64,000 nucleotides of DNA from Spirosoma sp. KUDC1026 (GCF_013375035.1 NZ_CP056032.1:3656001-3720000), one strand, 5' to 3'. Positions 18,438 through 28,696 are shown, counted from the first letter of the stretch. The notes: generated by a model not told the origin, from the sequence alone. A program made the numbers and translations.

Positions 18438-21400
18438 TTATTTGCCCTCCAGTCCCGTCAGTTTTTGTTTGGCTTCGGCAATGATGGTCTGATCCGATGA
18501 GTTTTCGATGATGGAATTAAGCACGGCTTTGGCCTGGGCCAGTTCGTCCTGAGCGATGTTATTATCCGCCACCAGCAGGAACGCTTTGCCTTTCCAGTAT
18601 TCGAACTCGGCAAAATTCTCGTTGAATTTCAGCAGCGTAGCCACCGATTCCTTGTACTTTTTCTGCCGGAACAGGATGTCGCCGAGGTAGTACTGGGCTT
18701 CGGCGCCGTTTACGTCCTTGGCCAGTGCGATCGTCCTGTCGAACTCGGTTTTAGCCGTTTTGTAGTCATTACGCGCAAACGCTATTTTGCCCAGCATCAA
18801 TTGCGCCCGATTCTGAGCCCCCGCAACGACGCTACCCCCTGCTGCCAGTTCGCGGGCGATCGTCAGCGATGAATCCAGCTTGGGGTACACGAAATAGGTA
18901 TCCATCAGGCCCAGTTGTGCTGTCACCTGATCGGCCCGATTCTGCGCCCGGTTCAGGATCGCCCGGTAGTTCCGGATGGCCTGGCTGTAGTTTTTCTGGC
19001 TGGATTCCAGCTCTGCCGCCCGCGTGGCCGCCCGCACCAGAAACTCCGTCTGGTTGCTCGAAACAATCTGGTTATAGTACCGGATAGCACTGGCCGGATC
19101 GTTGGTCTGCCGGTACGCTTCCGCCAGGTAGAACCGGGCTTCGTTCAGGTTCGGACTGGCCGGATAGTCCTGAATAAAGGATTGTAGCGACTGAACCGCC
19201 TGGTCGTATTTTTCGCTGAAATAAATGTTCTTTGCGTTGTCGAACTGAACGCGCTCGACGTCGGTGCTGGTTGGGTTATTCTTCTTGTATTGTCCCAGCA
19301 CCTGCGAGAACTCTTCGGGGCGACCAGCGTCGCTGAGGGTATTCTGAATGCCCAGCAGCGCACTCTGCGCCTGTTCGGAGTCGCCGTAATCAGCCAGGAT
19401 TTTCCGGTAGTCGCCAATGGCGTTGTCGTACTGCTGCAGGTTTCCGTAGGCAATGGCACGTTTGAGCAGGGCGGCTGGCACCAGCGTGCTCCGTGGTTTG
19501 TCGCGAATCAGCTTCGTGAAGCCCTGAATGGCGGCCTGGTACGATCCTTTTTCGAAATCTACGTTCGCCGTTTGCAGGAGCGATTCATCCACGAAGCGGG
19601 AATTGGGGAATTGCCGCTGCACCTGATCAAACTGGGCCTTGGCCTCCGAATCGCGGCCTACGTAGCTCAGAATGACGGCTTTCTGGTAGGCCGCATAATC
19701 TTTGTCCGGCGCGTTCTGGGCGATGGCCTGGTCATAGGAACGCATCGCGTTTTCGTACTGCTTACCCGCAAAATAGCAATCGGCCAGTCGAATGGTGGCA
19801 TCCTGCACCTGAGCGGCCATGTCGGCACCGTCGGCGCTTTTACCGCGGGCTACGAAATCGCGGAAGTAGGGGAGCGCCCGGGCGTACTCTTTTTTGTTGT
19901 AGTACGCGTATCCCAGGGCGTATAAACTGCGGATAGCGTACTCGCTGCCCCCCTGACTAACCGTGGTGTAGAGGGGGATAGCCGTATCGTACTGGCGACC
20001 CGCCGAATAAGCTTCGGCTTTCCAGAACTGAGCACCCTGCTGCAGGTCTTTGTCAACCGGAAACTTCAGTGATTTGTCCAGGTTGGCTACCGCCTGCGGG
20101 TATCGTTCGGCGTTGAAATCGCTCACGCCCTGGTTGTAGGTCAGTCGTTGGTACGTACCGTTGATCTTGGGCGTCCGCCGTTTCAGCCCTTCGATGTAGG
20201 CAATGGCCGCCGGGTAATTGTTCGAGGCAAAATACGCTTCGCTGATAAGCTCGTTAGCTTCGTTTTCGAACGTACTACCGGGATAATCCTTAAGAAAAGC
20301 CGTCAGTTCTTTTACCGCATCAGCCCCGTTATTCTGGTCCAGCTGCAGCTTGGCGTGGTTGAACCGGGCTTCTTCCTGAATCTGGCGGTTATACGCCAGT
20401 CGACCTGCCTGATCGAAAGACGATAGCGCGAACGTTGGATTTTGCGTCTGTAAGTAACTAATCCCCAACGTATAGGCTGCGTACTGAGCTGTCGTGTCCT
20501 TGCCGCCCGACAGCGTTTTGAGCTGCGTGATGGCCTCCTGGTACGCATTGGTCCGGAACAGCGACTGCCCGTAGCGGAAACGTACCGCTCCCGGCGTGCG
20601 GGCTCCTGCGGCTGTTACGTAGCGTTTGTAGTAGGGGATAGCCTTCGCGAACTGATTCTGCTGGTAGTAAACCTCGGCAGTGAACAGAGCTACGTCGTTC
20701 AGGTTGGCTGCGTTGGAGCGCCGGAGCAAGGGCTCGGTATAAGCCAGCAGGTCGTCGAACCGACGCTGGCGATAGAGGGCCTGCGCGATCCAGTTAGGAA
20801 CCTGATCCTGGTAGAGTGGATTCTTCTCGACCTTACGGAAATCGGTGACCGCTTCGTTGAAGTTGCGGTTTTGGAAATTAATGGCCCCCGCGTAGTAGGA
20901 AGCCGCCGGTGCGTCGGGTGAACTGGCATCGTTCTTCACCTCGTTGAGCAGCGGAAGCGCCCGTTGAAAATCCTGGGTATTGTAATACGACAGCGCCAGT
21001 TTGTATTTATTGGCTGTCTGCTGGGCATTGCTGCCGCCCTGCGCGATGGCTTTCTCCAGAAACCCCGTGGCTTTGGCGTAATCCTGCCGGTTGAAATAAT
21101 ACGTCCCCAGGTCACCGTAGAGCTGGCTGGATTTCGGGTGCTCGCTGTGGTTCTTGACAAACCGGTCGACAAGCAGTTCCGCGCCGGGTTCGTCAACGTA
21201 CAGGCTCGTGAGCGCAACGTAGTACTCGGCCTCCACCACGTTCTGATTGTTGGTATTCAGCAGTGTGCGGGAGCCATTGCCGCGCAGAGGCTCCAGGTAC
21301 TGCCGAAACTCGTAACGGGCAGCTGCATAATTGTTTTTTTCAAATAGCTCCAGGCCGTTGCGATAATGATAATCGGGTTCGGCATAACTCAGGGTGCGCT

Positions 21401-21512
21401 GGGCCGAAGCCGCCAGCGTCGTAAACAGCCCAAGGATCAGCGTAGAAACCAACCGGGCATATGAGAAACCGACTGGCCGGCTATGATCCAACCGGGTTTG
21501 GGAATGGGGCAT
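18438..21512 (-). CDS. Large periplasmic TPR-repeat protein
   Basis: A 1,024-aa protein made almost entirely of tetratricopeptide repeats (blocks such as NYAAARYEFRQYL, DYAKATGFLEKAI and QYDNAIGDYRKIL), an alpha-solenoid scaffold for protein contacts. The N-terminus has a positively charged region and a hydrophobic segment (LVSTLILGLFTTLAASAQ), a signal peptide. The ATG at 21512 is preferred over the in-frame TTG at 21524. It is the first gene of the minus-strand cluster with the outer-membrane barrel and the HU/SPOR protein, and it is divergent from the M61 peptidase gene. It probably works in the periplasm in a complex with the barrel. Confidence 0.88.
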   Translation of the reverse strand: MPHSQTRLDHSRPVGFSYARLVSTLILGLFTTLAASAQRTLSYAEPDYHYRNGLELFEKNNYAAARYEFRQYLEPLRGNGSRTLLNTNNQNVVEAEYYVALTSLYVDEPGAELLVDRFVKNHSEHPKSSQLYGDLGTYYFNRQDYAKATGFLEKAIAQGGSNAQQTANKYKLALSYYNTQDFQRALPLLNEVKNDASSPDAPAASYYAGAINFQNRNFNEAVTDFRKVEKNPLYQDQVPNWIAQALYRQRRFDDLLAYTEPLLRRSNAANLNDVALFTAEVYYQQNQFAKAIPYYKRYVTAAGARTPGAVRFRYGQSLFRTNAYQEAITQLKTLSGGKDTTAQYAAYTLGISYLQTQNPTFALSSFDQAGRLAYNRQIQEEARFNHAKLQLDQNNGADAVKELTAFLKDYPGSTFENEANELISEAYFASNNYPAAIAYIEGLKRRTPKINGTYQRLTYNQGVSDFNAERYPQAVANLDKSLKFPVDKDLQQGAQFWKAEAYSAGRQYDTAIPLYTTVSQGGSEYAIRSLYALGYAYYNKKEYARALPYFRDFVARGKSADGADMAAQVQDATIRLADCYFAGKQYENAMRSYDQAIAQNAPDKDYAAYQKAVILSYVGRDSEAKAQFDQVQRQFPNSRFVDESLLQTANVDFEKGSYQAAIQGFTKLIRDKPRSTLVPAALLKRAIAYGNLQQYDNAIGDYRKILADYGDSEQAQSALLGIQNTLSDAGRPEEFSQVLGQYKKNNPTSTDVERVQFDNAKNIYFSEKYDQAVQSLQSFIQDYPASPNLNEARFYLAEAYRQTNDPASAIRYYNQIVSSNQTEFLVRAATRAAELESSQKNYSQAIRNYRAILNRAQNRADQVTAQLGLMDTYFVYPKLDSSLTIARELAAGGSVVAGAQNRAQLMLGKIAFARNDYKTAKTEFDRTIALAKDVNGAEAQYYLGDILFRQKKYKESVATLLKFNENFAEFEYWKGKAFLLVADNNIAQDELAQAKAVLNSIIENSSDQTIIAEAKQKLTGLEGK

Positions 21513-21620
21513 AAACAAAATCAACGGTTGTGAATGCTTGGAATGCGTCGTAGCTTCGCCGACGGATTGCCAAAGTTCAGGTCAAATCTGGACAAAAAAC
21601 GACGTATTCCTTGTTTCCGT

Positions 21621-23477
21621 ATGAAAAAAAACGCCCGGCTGCTTTATTTACTTACTGTCTGGACATTTTTTGCCTCCCTTTCTTTAGCTGCCCGGCCACG
21701 CGCTGCGGAAGACCCGAATCCGGTCGCGCCAGCCGCCAGCATTACTTACACGCTGGCCATGCCTGAACCCCAAACGCATTACTTTGAGGTGACCATGCAG
21801 CTGAAAAACACGGCCGTAGCAACGGGAGCGCGGAAGAACGGTTACGTCGATATCAAGATGCCCGTCTGGACACCGGGGTCTTACCTGATCCGGGAATACG
21901 CGAAGAACGTAGAAGGCTTTTCGGCAACTGCCAGTGGCAAACCCGTGCGGAGCGAAAAAATTCGCAAGAATGCCTGGCGGGTGTTCAGTAATGACGACGA
22001 CCTGACCATTCGCTACCGGGTGTACGCCAACGAACTCACCGTGCGGACGAGCTTCGTGGATGCGGATCACGGCTACGTTACTCCGGCCAGCATGTTTATG
22101 TTTCATGACGCGCTCAAAAGCCAGCCACACCGGGTTGTCGTGCAACCGTACACTACCTGGAAGAACGTGGCAACCGGTCTGAAACCGGTGTCTGGTGCAG
22201 CCTATACGTACGAAGCGCCGGACTACGATCGGCTGGTGGATTCACCGATTGAGATCGGTAATCATAAAACGTTCTCGTTCACGGCCAGCAACGTACCGCA
22301 CACAGTGGCCATGTTCGGTGAGGTGGAGTACGACGAAAAGCGGCTGGCGGCTGACTACAAACGGGTCTGCGAAACGGCCGCCAGTGTCGTTGGCGAGCAT
22401 CCCTGTCAGGACTACACCTTTATTGTGCACCACATCCCACAGGGGGGGGGCGGTCTGGAACACCTCAACTCCACAACCCTCGAAACGAACCGCTTTGCCT
22501 ACGCCACCGAAGCCAACTACAAAGGCTTCCTGACGCTGGTGGCGCACGAGTATTTTCACCTCTGGAACGTCAAACGCATCCGGCCCATCGCGCTCGGTCC
22601 GTTTGACTACGAGAACGAGAACTACACCCACATGCTCTGGCTATCGGAGGGGTGTACGTCGTTTTACGAAGATTATATCCTGCGCCGGGCCGGTTACCAT
22701 ACCCCCGAAGCCTACCAGGATATTATTGCACTGGATATTACCCGGGTTGAAAACCAGCCGGGCAGCCATGTGCAGTCGGCCGCTGAATCGAGCTGGGATG
22801 CCTGGATCAAGGAGTACCGCCCCAACGAGAATTCAGCCAACACAACGATCTCGTACTACAGTAAAGGAAGCGTACTCGGGACTTTATTAAATCTGGCGAT
22901 TCTGTCGGGAAGTGCCGGAGAAAGGAGTATGGACGACCTGATGCGGTATCTATACACCGAGTACTATAAAAAACAGAAGCGTGGCTTTACGGACGAGGAG
23001 TTCCGGCAGGCGGCCGAGCAGATAGCCGGTCAGCCGCTGAACGATTTCTTTTCCATCGCCGTCAACTCCGCCGACCCGATTGATTACAACCGGTACTTTG
23101 CCCCAGTGGGTCTGCAACTGCAGAACCGGGCAGCCAAAACGCAGGATGGCTATCTGGGCACCGCCACGACGGTAACGAACGGGAAGGTGTACGTAACGGG
23201 TGTGCGTCGCGGTTCTGCTGCCTACACCGACGGGCTGAACGTAGGCGATGAGATTATTTCCATCGATAGCGTGCGGGTGGGCGACGATCTGCTGCGGCTG
23301 ATCAGCGGTCGCCGGGTGGGCGAAACGCTGAATGTATTGGTGAACCGGGGCGGCTTTCTGCGCCGGCTGCCGGTTACGCTGACGACAAATCCGCTGGCGA
23401 GTTACCGGCTGGCACCGCTTCCGAATCAGACCGCCGAGCAAAAAGCACTGTACAAGAAGTGGTTGTACATCAATTAA
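21621..23477 (+). CDS. M61-family metallopeptidase with PDZ domain
   Basis: A 618-aa secreted zinc peptidase of the M61 (glycyl aminopeptidase) family. The signal peptide is MKKNARLLYLLTVWTFFASL. The catalytic core holds VAHEYFHLWNVKRIRP (HExxH zinc motif) and the downstream glutamate in LWLSEGCTSFYEDY, preceded by the family motif GGGGLEH. A C-terminal PDZ domain (about residues 505-590, with GVRRGSAAYTDGLNVGDEIISID) probably binds peptide tails. In-frame codons upstream of 21621 would add a basic, non-signal stretch, so the ATG directly before the signal peptide is chosen. The GGGG motif is encoded by a run of nine G at 22442-22450. Confidence 0.93.
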   Translation: MKKNARLLYLLTVWTFFASLSLAARPRAAEDPNPVAPAASITYTLAMPEPQTHYFEVTMQLKNTAVATGARKNGYVDIKMPVWTPGSYLIREYAKNVEGFSATASGKPVRSEKIRKNAWRVFSNDDDLTIRYRVYANELTVRTSFVDADHGYVTPASMFMFHDALKSQPHRVVVQPYTTWKNVATGLKPVSGAAYTYEAPDYDRLVDSPIEIGNHKTFSFTASNVPHTVAMFGEVEYDEKRLAADYKRVCETAASVVGEHPCQDYTFIVHHIPQGGGGLEHLNSTTLETNRFAYATEANYKGFLTLVAHEYFHLWNVKRIRPIALGPFDYENENYTHMLWLSEGCTSFYEDYILRRAGYHTPEAYQDIIALDITRVENQPGSHVQSAAESSWDAWIKEYRPNENSANTTISYYSKGSVLGTLLNLAILSGSAGERSMDDLMRYLYTEYYKKQKRGFTDEEFRQAAEQIAGQPLNDFFSIAVNSADPIDYNRYFAPVGLQLQNRAAKTQDGYLGTATTVTNGKVYVTGVRRGSAAYTDGLNVGDEIISIDSVRVGDDLLRLISGRRVGETLNVLVNRGGFLRRLPVTLTTNPLASYRLAPLPNQTAEQKALYKKWLYIN

Positions 23478-23610
23478 CCGGTCAGCGGTGAATGATTTAG
23501 TATAAAAGAATATCGGAACAAATCGGTTGTGTGATCGTGATTTCCCGGTAATAGAACAATTCTGGCTATATTTAGCCTGTTTTGCGTACGTTTAAACATA
23601 CCCTTTTTAC

Positions 23611-25356
23611 ATGGACCCGTTTCAGATTCAAAAAGCCCCGACCGTATACGATGTCATCGTCGTTGGTTCTGGTGCCGGGGGCGGCATGGCCGCTTACACC
23701 CTCGCGAAAGCCGGGGCCAAAGTAGCCCTGCTGGAAGCTGGTGGTTATTTTGACCCTGCCGATCCGAAGTACATTACTCAGCTGAAATGGCCCTGGGAGT
23801 CACCCCGTCGTGGTGCCAGCACAACCCGTCCGTTCGGTGATTTCGATGCGGCCTGGGGGGGCTGGGACATTGAAGGGGAACCCTACACAACCGCGAAAGG
23901 CACTGAATTCCACTGGTTCCGGTCGCGGATGCTGGGTGGCCGGACTAACCACTGGGGCCGGATTTCGCTCCGCTTCGCCCCCGACGATTTCCGCCGGAAA
24001 AGTATGACGGGCGTTGGCGAGGACTGGCCGATCGGCTACGATGATCTGAAACCTTTCTACGACCGCGTTGACCGCCTGATCGGCGTATTCGGCTCTGTTG
24101 AGAACATGCCGTCCGAGCCCGATGGCATCTTCCTGCCCCCGCCGAAGCCCCGTCTGCACGAGCTGATGATCCGGAAAGGAGCCCGCAGCATCGGTATTCC
24201 GGTCATTCCGTCGCGGCTGTCGATCCTAACCAAACCCATCAATGAGGAGCGCGGCCAGTGTTTCTACTGCAGCCAGTGCGGCCGGGCCTGCCAGGCCTAT
24301 GCCGATTTCTCGTCGTCGTCGGTACTCGTTAAACCAGCCCTGAAAACGGGTAACGTAACGCTGGTGAACGGCGCGATGGTACGCGAAGTCCTGACCGATC
24401 CGAACACGGGCCTGGCGACCGGCGTAAGCTACGTCAACACCCAGACCCTGCAGGAAGTAACCGTAAAAGCCAAAGTTGTCGTGCTGGCTGCCAGCGCGGG
24501 CGAAACGGCGCGGTTGCTGCTTAACTCGAAGTCGAGCCGTTTCCCAACGGGCCTGGCCAACTCGAGCAACGTGGTCGGTAAATACATCAATGACTCCACG
24601 GGCGCATCCCGGTCGGCCTTCATTCCGGCCTTGATGGACCGCAAACGCTACAACGAAGATGGCGTAGGCGGGATGCACGTCTTTACCCCCTGGTGGCTGG
24701 ATAACAAGAAACTGGATTTCCCGCGGGGCTACCACATCGAATACTGGGGCGGCATGGGCATGCCGGCTTACGGCTTTGGCTGGGGCATTGAAGGCATGAA
24801 CGAAATGATTCCGGGCCGCGATGGAAAAAACAAAGCCGGCGGTGGCTACGGAGCCGGTCTGAAAGACGATTACCGCCGGTTCTACGGCGCGTACGTTGGG
24901 ATGGCCGGGCGCGGTGAACCCGTCCCCCTCGAAAGCAACTACTGCGAAATCGACCCGAACGTTGTGGACAAATACGGTATTCCGGTACTCCGCTTCAATT
25001 ACAAATGGTCGGATTACGAAGTGAAGCAGGCCAAGCACATGCAGGATACGTTCGAGGAAATTATTCACTCGATGGGCGGGATTGCACTGGGTAAGAAACC
25101 CGGTCCGGAAAACAACTACGGACTGGAAGCACCCGGCAAAATCATCCACGAGGTCGGAACGGCCCGCATGGGTAAAGATCCGAAGAACTCGGCGCTGAAC
25201 GGGTACCAGCAGGCCCACGACGTGAAGAACCTGTTCGTGGTGGACGCGGCTGCGTTCCCATCGCAGGGGGACAAAAACGTAACGTGGACGATCCTGGCGT
25301 CATCCATGCGTACGTCGGAGTATCTGATTGACGAGGTGAAAAAGAAAAATATCTGA
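23611..25356 (+). CDS. GMC-family FAD-dependent oxidoreductase
   Basis: A 581-aa glucose-methanol-choline oxidoreductase, the large flavoprotein subunit of a sugar- or alcohol-dehydrogenase-like complex. The FAD-binding Rossmann motif is at residues 13-45 (YDVIVVGSGAGGGMAAYTLA). A cysteine-rich patch (CFYCSQCGRAC) follows near residues 217-227. The C-terminal GMC signature region contains HEVGTARMGKDPKNSALN and the active-site GDKNVTWT. The next gene, two bases downstream, is the gluconate dehydrogenase subunit 3-like partner, so the pair forms a two-gene operon. No cytochrome subunit is present here. Substrate not determinable. Confidence 0.93.
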   Translation: MDPFQIQKAPTVYDVIVVGSGAGGGMAAYTLAKAGAKVALLEAGGYFDPADPKYITQLKWPWESPRRGASTTRPFGDFDAAWGGWDIEGEPYTTAKGTEFHWFRSRMLGGRTNHWGRISLRFAPDDFRRKSMTGVGEDWPIGYDDLKPFYDRVDRLIGVFGSVENMPSEPDGIFLPPPKPRLHELMIRKGARSIGIPVIPSRLSILTKPINEERGQCFYCSQCGRACQAYADFSSSSVLVKPALKTGNVTLVNGAMVREVLTDPNTGLATGVSYVNTQTLQEVTVKAKVVVLAASAGETARLLLNSKSSRFPTGLANSSNVVGKYINDSTGASRSAFIPALMDRKRYNEDGVGGMHVFTPWWLDNKKLDFPRGYHIEYWGGMGMPAYGFGWGIEGMNEMIPGRDGKNKAGGGYGAGLKDDYRRFYGAYVGMAGRGEPVPLESNYCEIDPNVVDKYGIPVLRFNYKWSDYEVKQAKHMQDTFEEIIHSMGGIALGKKPGPENNYGLEAPGKIIHEVGTARMGKDPKNSALNGYQQAHDVKNLFVVDAAAFPSQGDKNVTWTILASSMRTSEYLIDEVKKKNI

Positions 25357-25358
25357 CC

Positions 25359-26003
25359 ATGAAACGCAGAGATTCCTTAAAAGCGTTATCGCTGACCGGT
25401 TTTGGCCTGGCCGTCACGCCCGTCGAAGCCGCTATTCCAGCGCCCCCCGAAAAACCCCTGGTCATACCGGGTGGCCGGCAGAAGTTTGAGGCCGAGCGGG
25501 ATGCCAAACTGAACGCGCAGAAATTTTTTACGCCCCACGAACTGCAGACCGTAACCGTACTGTCGGACATTATCATCCCGGCCGATGAGCGGTCGGGTAG
25601 TGCGTCGCAGGCCGGGGTCCCCGCTTTCATCGAGTTTATCATGAAAGACATGCCGCAGAACCAGACCCCCATGCGGGGCGGCATCCGCTGGCTGGACAAC
25701 ACCTGCACCAAACGGTACGGTAAACCATTTGTTGAATGCACAAAAGCGCAGCAGATCGAACTGGTGGACCAGATTGCGTACCCGAAACTGGCGAAACCCG
25801 ACATGACGCAGGGGGCAGCCTTCTTCTCGCTGATGCGTAACCTGACGGCGTCGGGCTTTTACAGCAGCCAGATGGGGGTTAAGGACCTCGGCTACGTGGG
25901 TAACGTGCCTAACCAGTGGGACGGTGTGCCCGATGACGTACTGAAACAGTACGGGCTGGCCTACGAAGAGCGCGAACTGAAAGGATACGATTACAAAGGT
26001 TAA
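25359..26003 (+). CDS. Gluconate 2-dehydrogenase subunit 3 family protein
   Basis: A 214-aa small subunit that normally accompanies GMC oxidoreductases and helps export and stabilise the flavoprotein. The N-terminus MKRRDSLKALSLTGFGLA carries a twin-arginine-like signal (RRDSLK), suggesting Tat export of the folded complex, since the large subunit has no signal of its own. Family motifs include VTVLSDIIIPADERSGSA and FFSLMRNLTASGFYSS. It starts two bases after the GMC gene and ends before a very strong hairpin terminator. Confidence 0.92.
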   Translation: MKRRDSLKALSLTGFGLAVTPVEAAIPAPPEKPLVIPGGRQKFEAERDAKLNAQKFFTPHELQTVTVLSDIIIPADERSGSASQAGVPAFIEFIMKDMPQNQTPMRGGIRWLDNTCTKRYGKPFVECTKAQQIELVDQIAYPKLAKPDMTQGAAFFSLMRNLTASGFYSSQMGVKDLGYVGNVPNQWDGVPDDVLKQYGLAYEERELKGYDYKG

Positions 26004-26014
26004 GTAAAACTTTT

Positions 26015-26065
26015 CCACTAACGGCCGAGGCCCCGTTCGATGAGCGGGGCCTCGGCCGTTAGTGG
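26015..26065 (+). terminator. Very long perfect hairpin after the GMC operon
   Basis: A perfect 21-bp stem from 26015-26035 (CCACTAACGGCC...) to 26045-26065, with a 9-nt loop. There is no T-run, so termination may depend on stem strength alone, or it may stabilise the mRNA 3' end. It also rules out a start at 26062 for the next gene. Confidence 0.75.
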
Positions 26066-26178
26066 CTAAACCGGCGTTTGAGGTAACTGGAGGTAACTGG
26101 AAGATAATATTGATAGGATTGGTTGAAAACCTTAGTGAATTACCGCTGGTTAGTATTACGAACCCTAATCCAGAATTT

Positions 26179-26580
26179 ATGAATATTACCCTTGCTCAAG
26201 CCCAGCAGGCTGTAGAGGCTGCTAAACAAAAAGCCAGCGAGATCGGTACGCTGATGAACATTGCCGTGGTTGATGCTGGCGCTAACCTAACCGCTTTTGT
26301 GCGCATGGATGGTGCCTGGCTGGGTTCTGTCGACATCGCCATGCGAAAAGCCCGTACCGCCCGCTATTTCGACATGCCCAGCGGTGAACTAGGCAAACTT
26401 TCGCAGCCCGGTGGCTCACTCTACAACATAGAACACGCCAACGGTGGCCTGATTACGTTTCCGGGTGGAATTCCGATCAAAAATGCACAGGGGGAGATCA
26501 TTGGGGCCATTGGCGTGTCGGGGAGTACCGTTGACAACGACCATACTGTTGCCCAGGCGGGCGTCGACGCTATCGTCTAA
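26179..26580 (+). CDS. GlcG/HbpS-family (DUF336) protein
   Basis: A 133-aa single-domain protein of the GlcG/HbpS-like family; some relatives bind heme or cobalamin-like ligands or accompany glycolate oxidase and diol dehydratase genes. Motifs are [15 protein letters not shown] at the N-terminus, [29 protein letters not shown] and the C-terminal [16 protein letters not shown]. The ATG at 26179 matches the family start ([10 protein letters not shown]). An earlier in-frame ATG at 26062 lies inside the preceding hairpin and adds non-family residues. It is a single gene with a terminator. Confidence 0.87.
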   Translation: MNITLAQAQQAVEAAKQKASEIGTLMNIAVVDAGANLTAFVRMDGAWLGSVDIAMRKARTARYFDMPSGELGKLSQPGGSLYNIEHANGGLITFPGGIPIKNAQGEIIGAIGVSGSTVDNDHTVAQAGVDAIV

Positions 26581-26989
26581 TTCCATAGACTAGTAATAAA
26601 AAAGCCTTCGACTGCACAGCCGAGGGCTTTCTTATTGCCTTGTGTGTGAGACTGTTTGGATCAGTTACCCTGTTGCCAGATACAAAATAACGCCAGGGTC
26701 ATGGCTTCGTTCGGATAGCCATGAAGCAAAGCAACAATAACCGCGGCCACTTATTAGACGATCGCGATGCCAGGAAGGCTCCTGTTCGGAAAAGATCTCC
26801 CTGTATTCGTGCGCTTGCCCACTCGCTCTTTATAGCTGATCAGAAAAACAAAGCTGGGTAAAACACCGGTAATCAGCCTACTGACTCATGTCAAGGAGGA
26901 ATGGGGGAACATTTAACCAGAAATACCATACGATACCCCCGAATTTTGCGTACTTTTATGCCCCGTAACGACCAAAACAGGTTTGCATC
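26581..26989. other. Non-coding stretch before pyrG
   Basis: 409 bases. The first 50 hold the terminator of the GlcG-like gene. The remainder has no frame I accept. Upstream of pyrG, TACTTTTA at 26951-26958 is a near match to a -7 box. Confidence 0.55.
26600..26631 (+). terminator. Terminator of the GlcG-like gene
   Basis: AAAGCCTTCG and CGAGGGCTTT pair around a 10-nt loop, with an A run before and T-rich bases after. Confidence 0.8.
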
Positions 26990-28696
26990 ATGGCGGCTAC
27001 GGGACCAAAATCCGCGAAATATATTTTTGTTACGGGCGGGGTAACTTCATCACTTGGTAAAGGCATCATTGCCTCATCATTAGCGACACTTCTTCAATCT
27101 CGGGGGCTTACGGTAACGATCCAGAAATTCGATCCGTACATCAACATCGACCCTGGTACGCTTAATCCGTACGAACACGGCGAATGCTACGTTACCGACG
27201 ACGGAGCGGAAACGGACCTGGATCTGGGGCACTACGAGCGCTTTCTGAATCGCCCCACTTCACAGGCCAACAACATCACCACGGGCCGTATTTACAACAA
27301 CGTCATCACCCGCGAACGCCGGGGCGATTTTCTGGGAAAAACCGTACAGGTCGTACCGCACATCACCGATGAGATCAAACGGAACATCCGATTGCTGGGT
27401 GATACGGGTGAGTACGACATCGTCATCACCGAAATTGGCGGCTGCGTGGGCGACATCGAGTCGTTGCCTTTCGTGGAGGCCGTGCGCCAGCTGAAGTTCG
27501 AACTGGGCGAACGGGATACGCTCGTTGTGCACCTGACTTTGGTACCGTATCTGCAGTCAGCGGGCGAGCTGAAAACTAAACCCACGCAGCACTCGGTCCG
27601 GATGCTGCTGGAAAACGGGGTACAGCCCGACATCATTGTCTGCCGGACGGAGCACCCGCTGCCGCAGGATATCCGGCGGAAGATTGCCCTGTTCTGCAAC
27701 GTACAGGTCAGCTCAGTGGTTGAAGCCATCGACGCCGATACAATTTACGACGTTCCCCTGCTGATGCAGAAGGAGCGGCTCGACCAGCGGGCGCTGTACA
27801 TGCTGGGCATGTACAACGACAAGGACGCTGAGCTGGACGCCTGGAAAAACTTTCTGGGGCGGCTGCGAAATCCCGGCGAAACCGTACGGATCGGGCTGGT
27901 CGGGAAGTACGTCGAACTGCATGATGCCTACAAATCCATTGCTGAATCATTTGTTCACGCCGGGGCGCAGAACGAGTGTAAAGTAAAGCTGGAGTGGATT
28001 CAGTCCGAAACGCTGGTCGACGAACACCACTGCGCCGAAACCCTGCGTGACCTGGACGGTGTGCTGGTTGCCCCTGGCTTCGGCGAGCGCGGTATCGATG
28101 GCAAGATCAACGCCGTTCGTTTCGTGCGGGAGAATAACATTCCATTCCTGGGTATCTGCCTGGGCATGCAGATGTCGGTCATCGAATACGCCCGGAACGT
28201 ACTGGGGATCGAGAACGCCCACTCGACCGAAATGGATCCGCATACCGACGCGCCCGTCATCAATATGATGGAGGAGCAGAAAAAAGTGACCGACATGGGC
28301 GGCACGATGCGGCTGGGCGCGTATCCCTGCAAGATCGAAAAAGACTCGCGGGCCTACCAGATCTACGGTAAAACGCAGATCAGCGAGCGGCACCGGCACC
28401 GCTACGAGTTCAACAACGACTACCTGGAGTCGTTTGCCAAGGCGGGCATGCGCGCTACGGGAATCAACCCCGAAACCGGTCTGGTCGAGATCGTTGAGGT
28501 AGCCAGTCACCCCTGGTTCGTGGGCGTTCAGTTCCACCCCGAGCTGAAAAGTACGGTGATGAATCCCCATCCGCTGTTCGTGCAGTTCGTCAAAGCGGGG
28601 CTGGCGTATCACCGGCAAAAGCAGGAAGCGCCGGTTTCGTCCGCTGATGCCAGCACGCTGACCACTCATGTAGAAACCGCGGACGTGGTTGATTAA
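26990..28696 (+). CDS. pyrG: CTP synthase
   Basis: A 568-aa enzyme that aminates UTP to CTP using ATP and glutamine. The N-terminal synthetase domain begins KYIFVTGGVTSSLGKGI and contains the substrate motifs GECYVTDDGAETDLDLGHYERF and EIGGCVGDIES. The C-terminal class I glutamine amidotransferase has the nucleophile in LGICLGMQ and the His-Glu pair in VGVQFHPELKS. The length is slightly above E. coli (545 aa) because of a short C-terminal tail. Its 3' end overlaps the promoter of yidC. Confidence 0.98.
   Translation: MAATGPKSAKYIFVTGGVTSSLGKGIIASSLATLLQSRGLTVTIQKFDPYINIDPGTLNPYEHGECYVTDDGAETDLDLGHYERFLNRPTSQANNITTGRIYNNVITRERRGDFLGKTVQVVPHITDEIKRNIRLLGDTGEYDIVITEIGGCVGDIESLPFVEAVRQLKFELGERDTLVVHLTLVPYLQSAGELKTKPTQHSVRMLLENGVQPDIIVCRTEHPLPQDIRRKIALFCNVQVSSVVEAIDADTIYDVPLLMQKERLDQRALYMLGMYNDKDAELDAWKNFLGRLRNPGETVRIGLVGKYVELHDAYKSIAESFVHAGAQNECKVKLEWIQSETLVDEHHCAETLRDLDGVLVAPGFGERGIDGKINAVRFVRENNIPFLGICLGMQMSVIEYARNVLGIENAHSTEMDPHTDAPVINMMEEQKKVTDMGGTMRLGAYPCKIEKDSRAYQIYGKTQISERHRHRYEFNNDYLESFAKAGMRATGINPETGLVEIVEVASHPWFVGVQFHPELKSTVMNPHPLFVQFVKAGLAYHRQKQEAPVSSADASTLTTHVETADVVD

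Noticed and set aside
26062..26178. An N-terminal extension of the GlcG-like protein starting at 26062
   Set aside because: The start codon lies within the 21-bp hairpin after the GMC operon, and the extra residues do not match the family.
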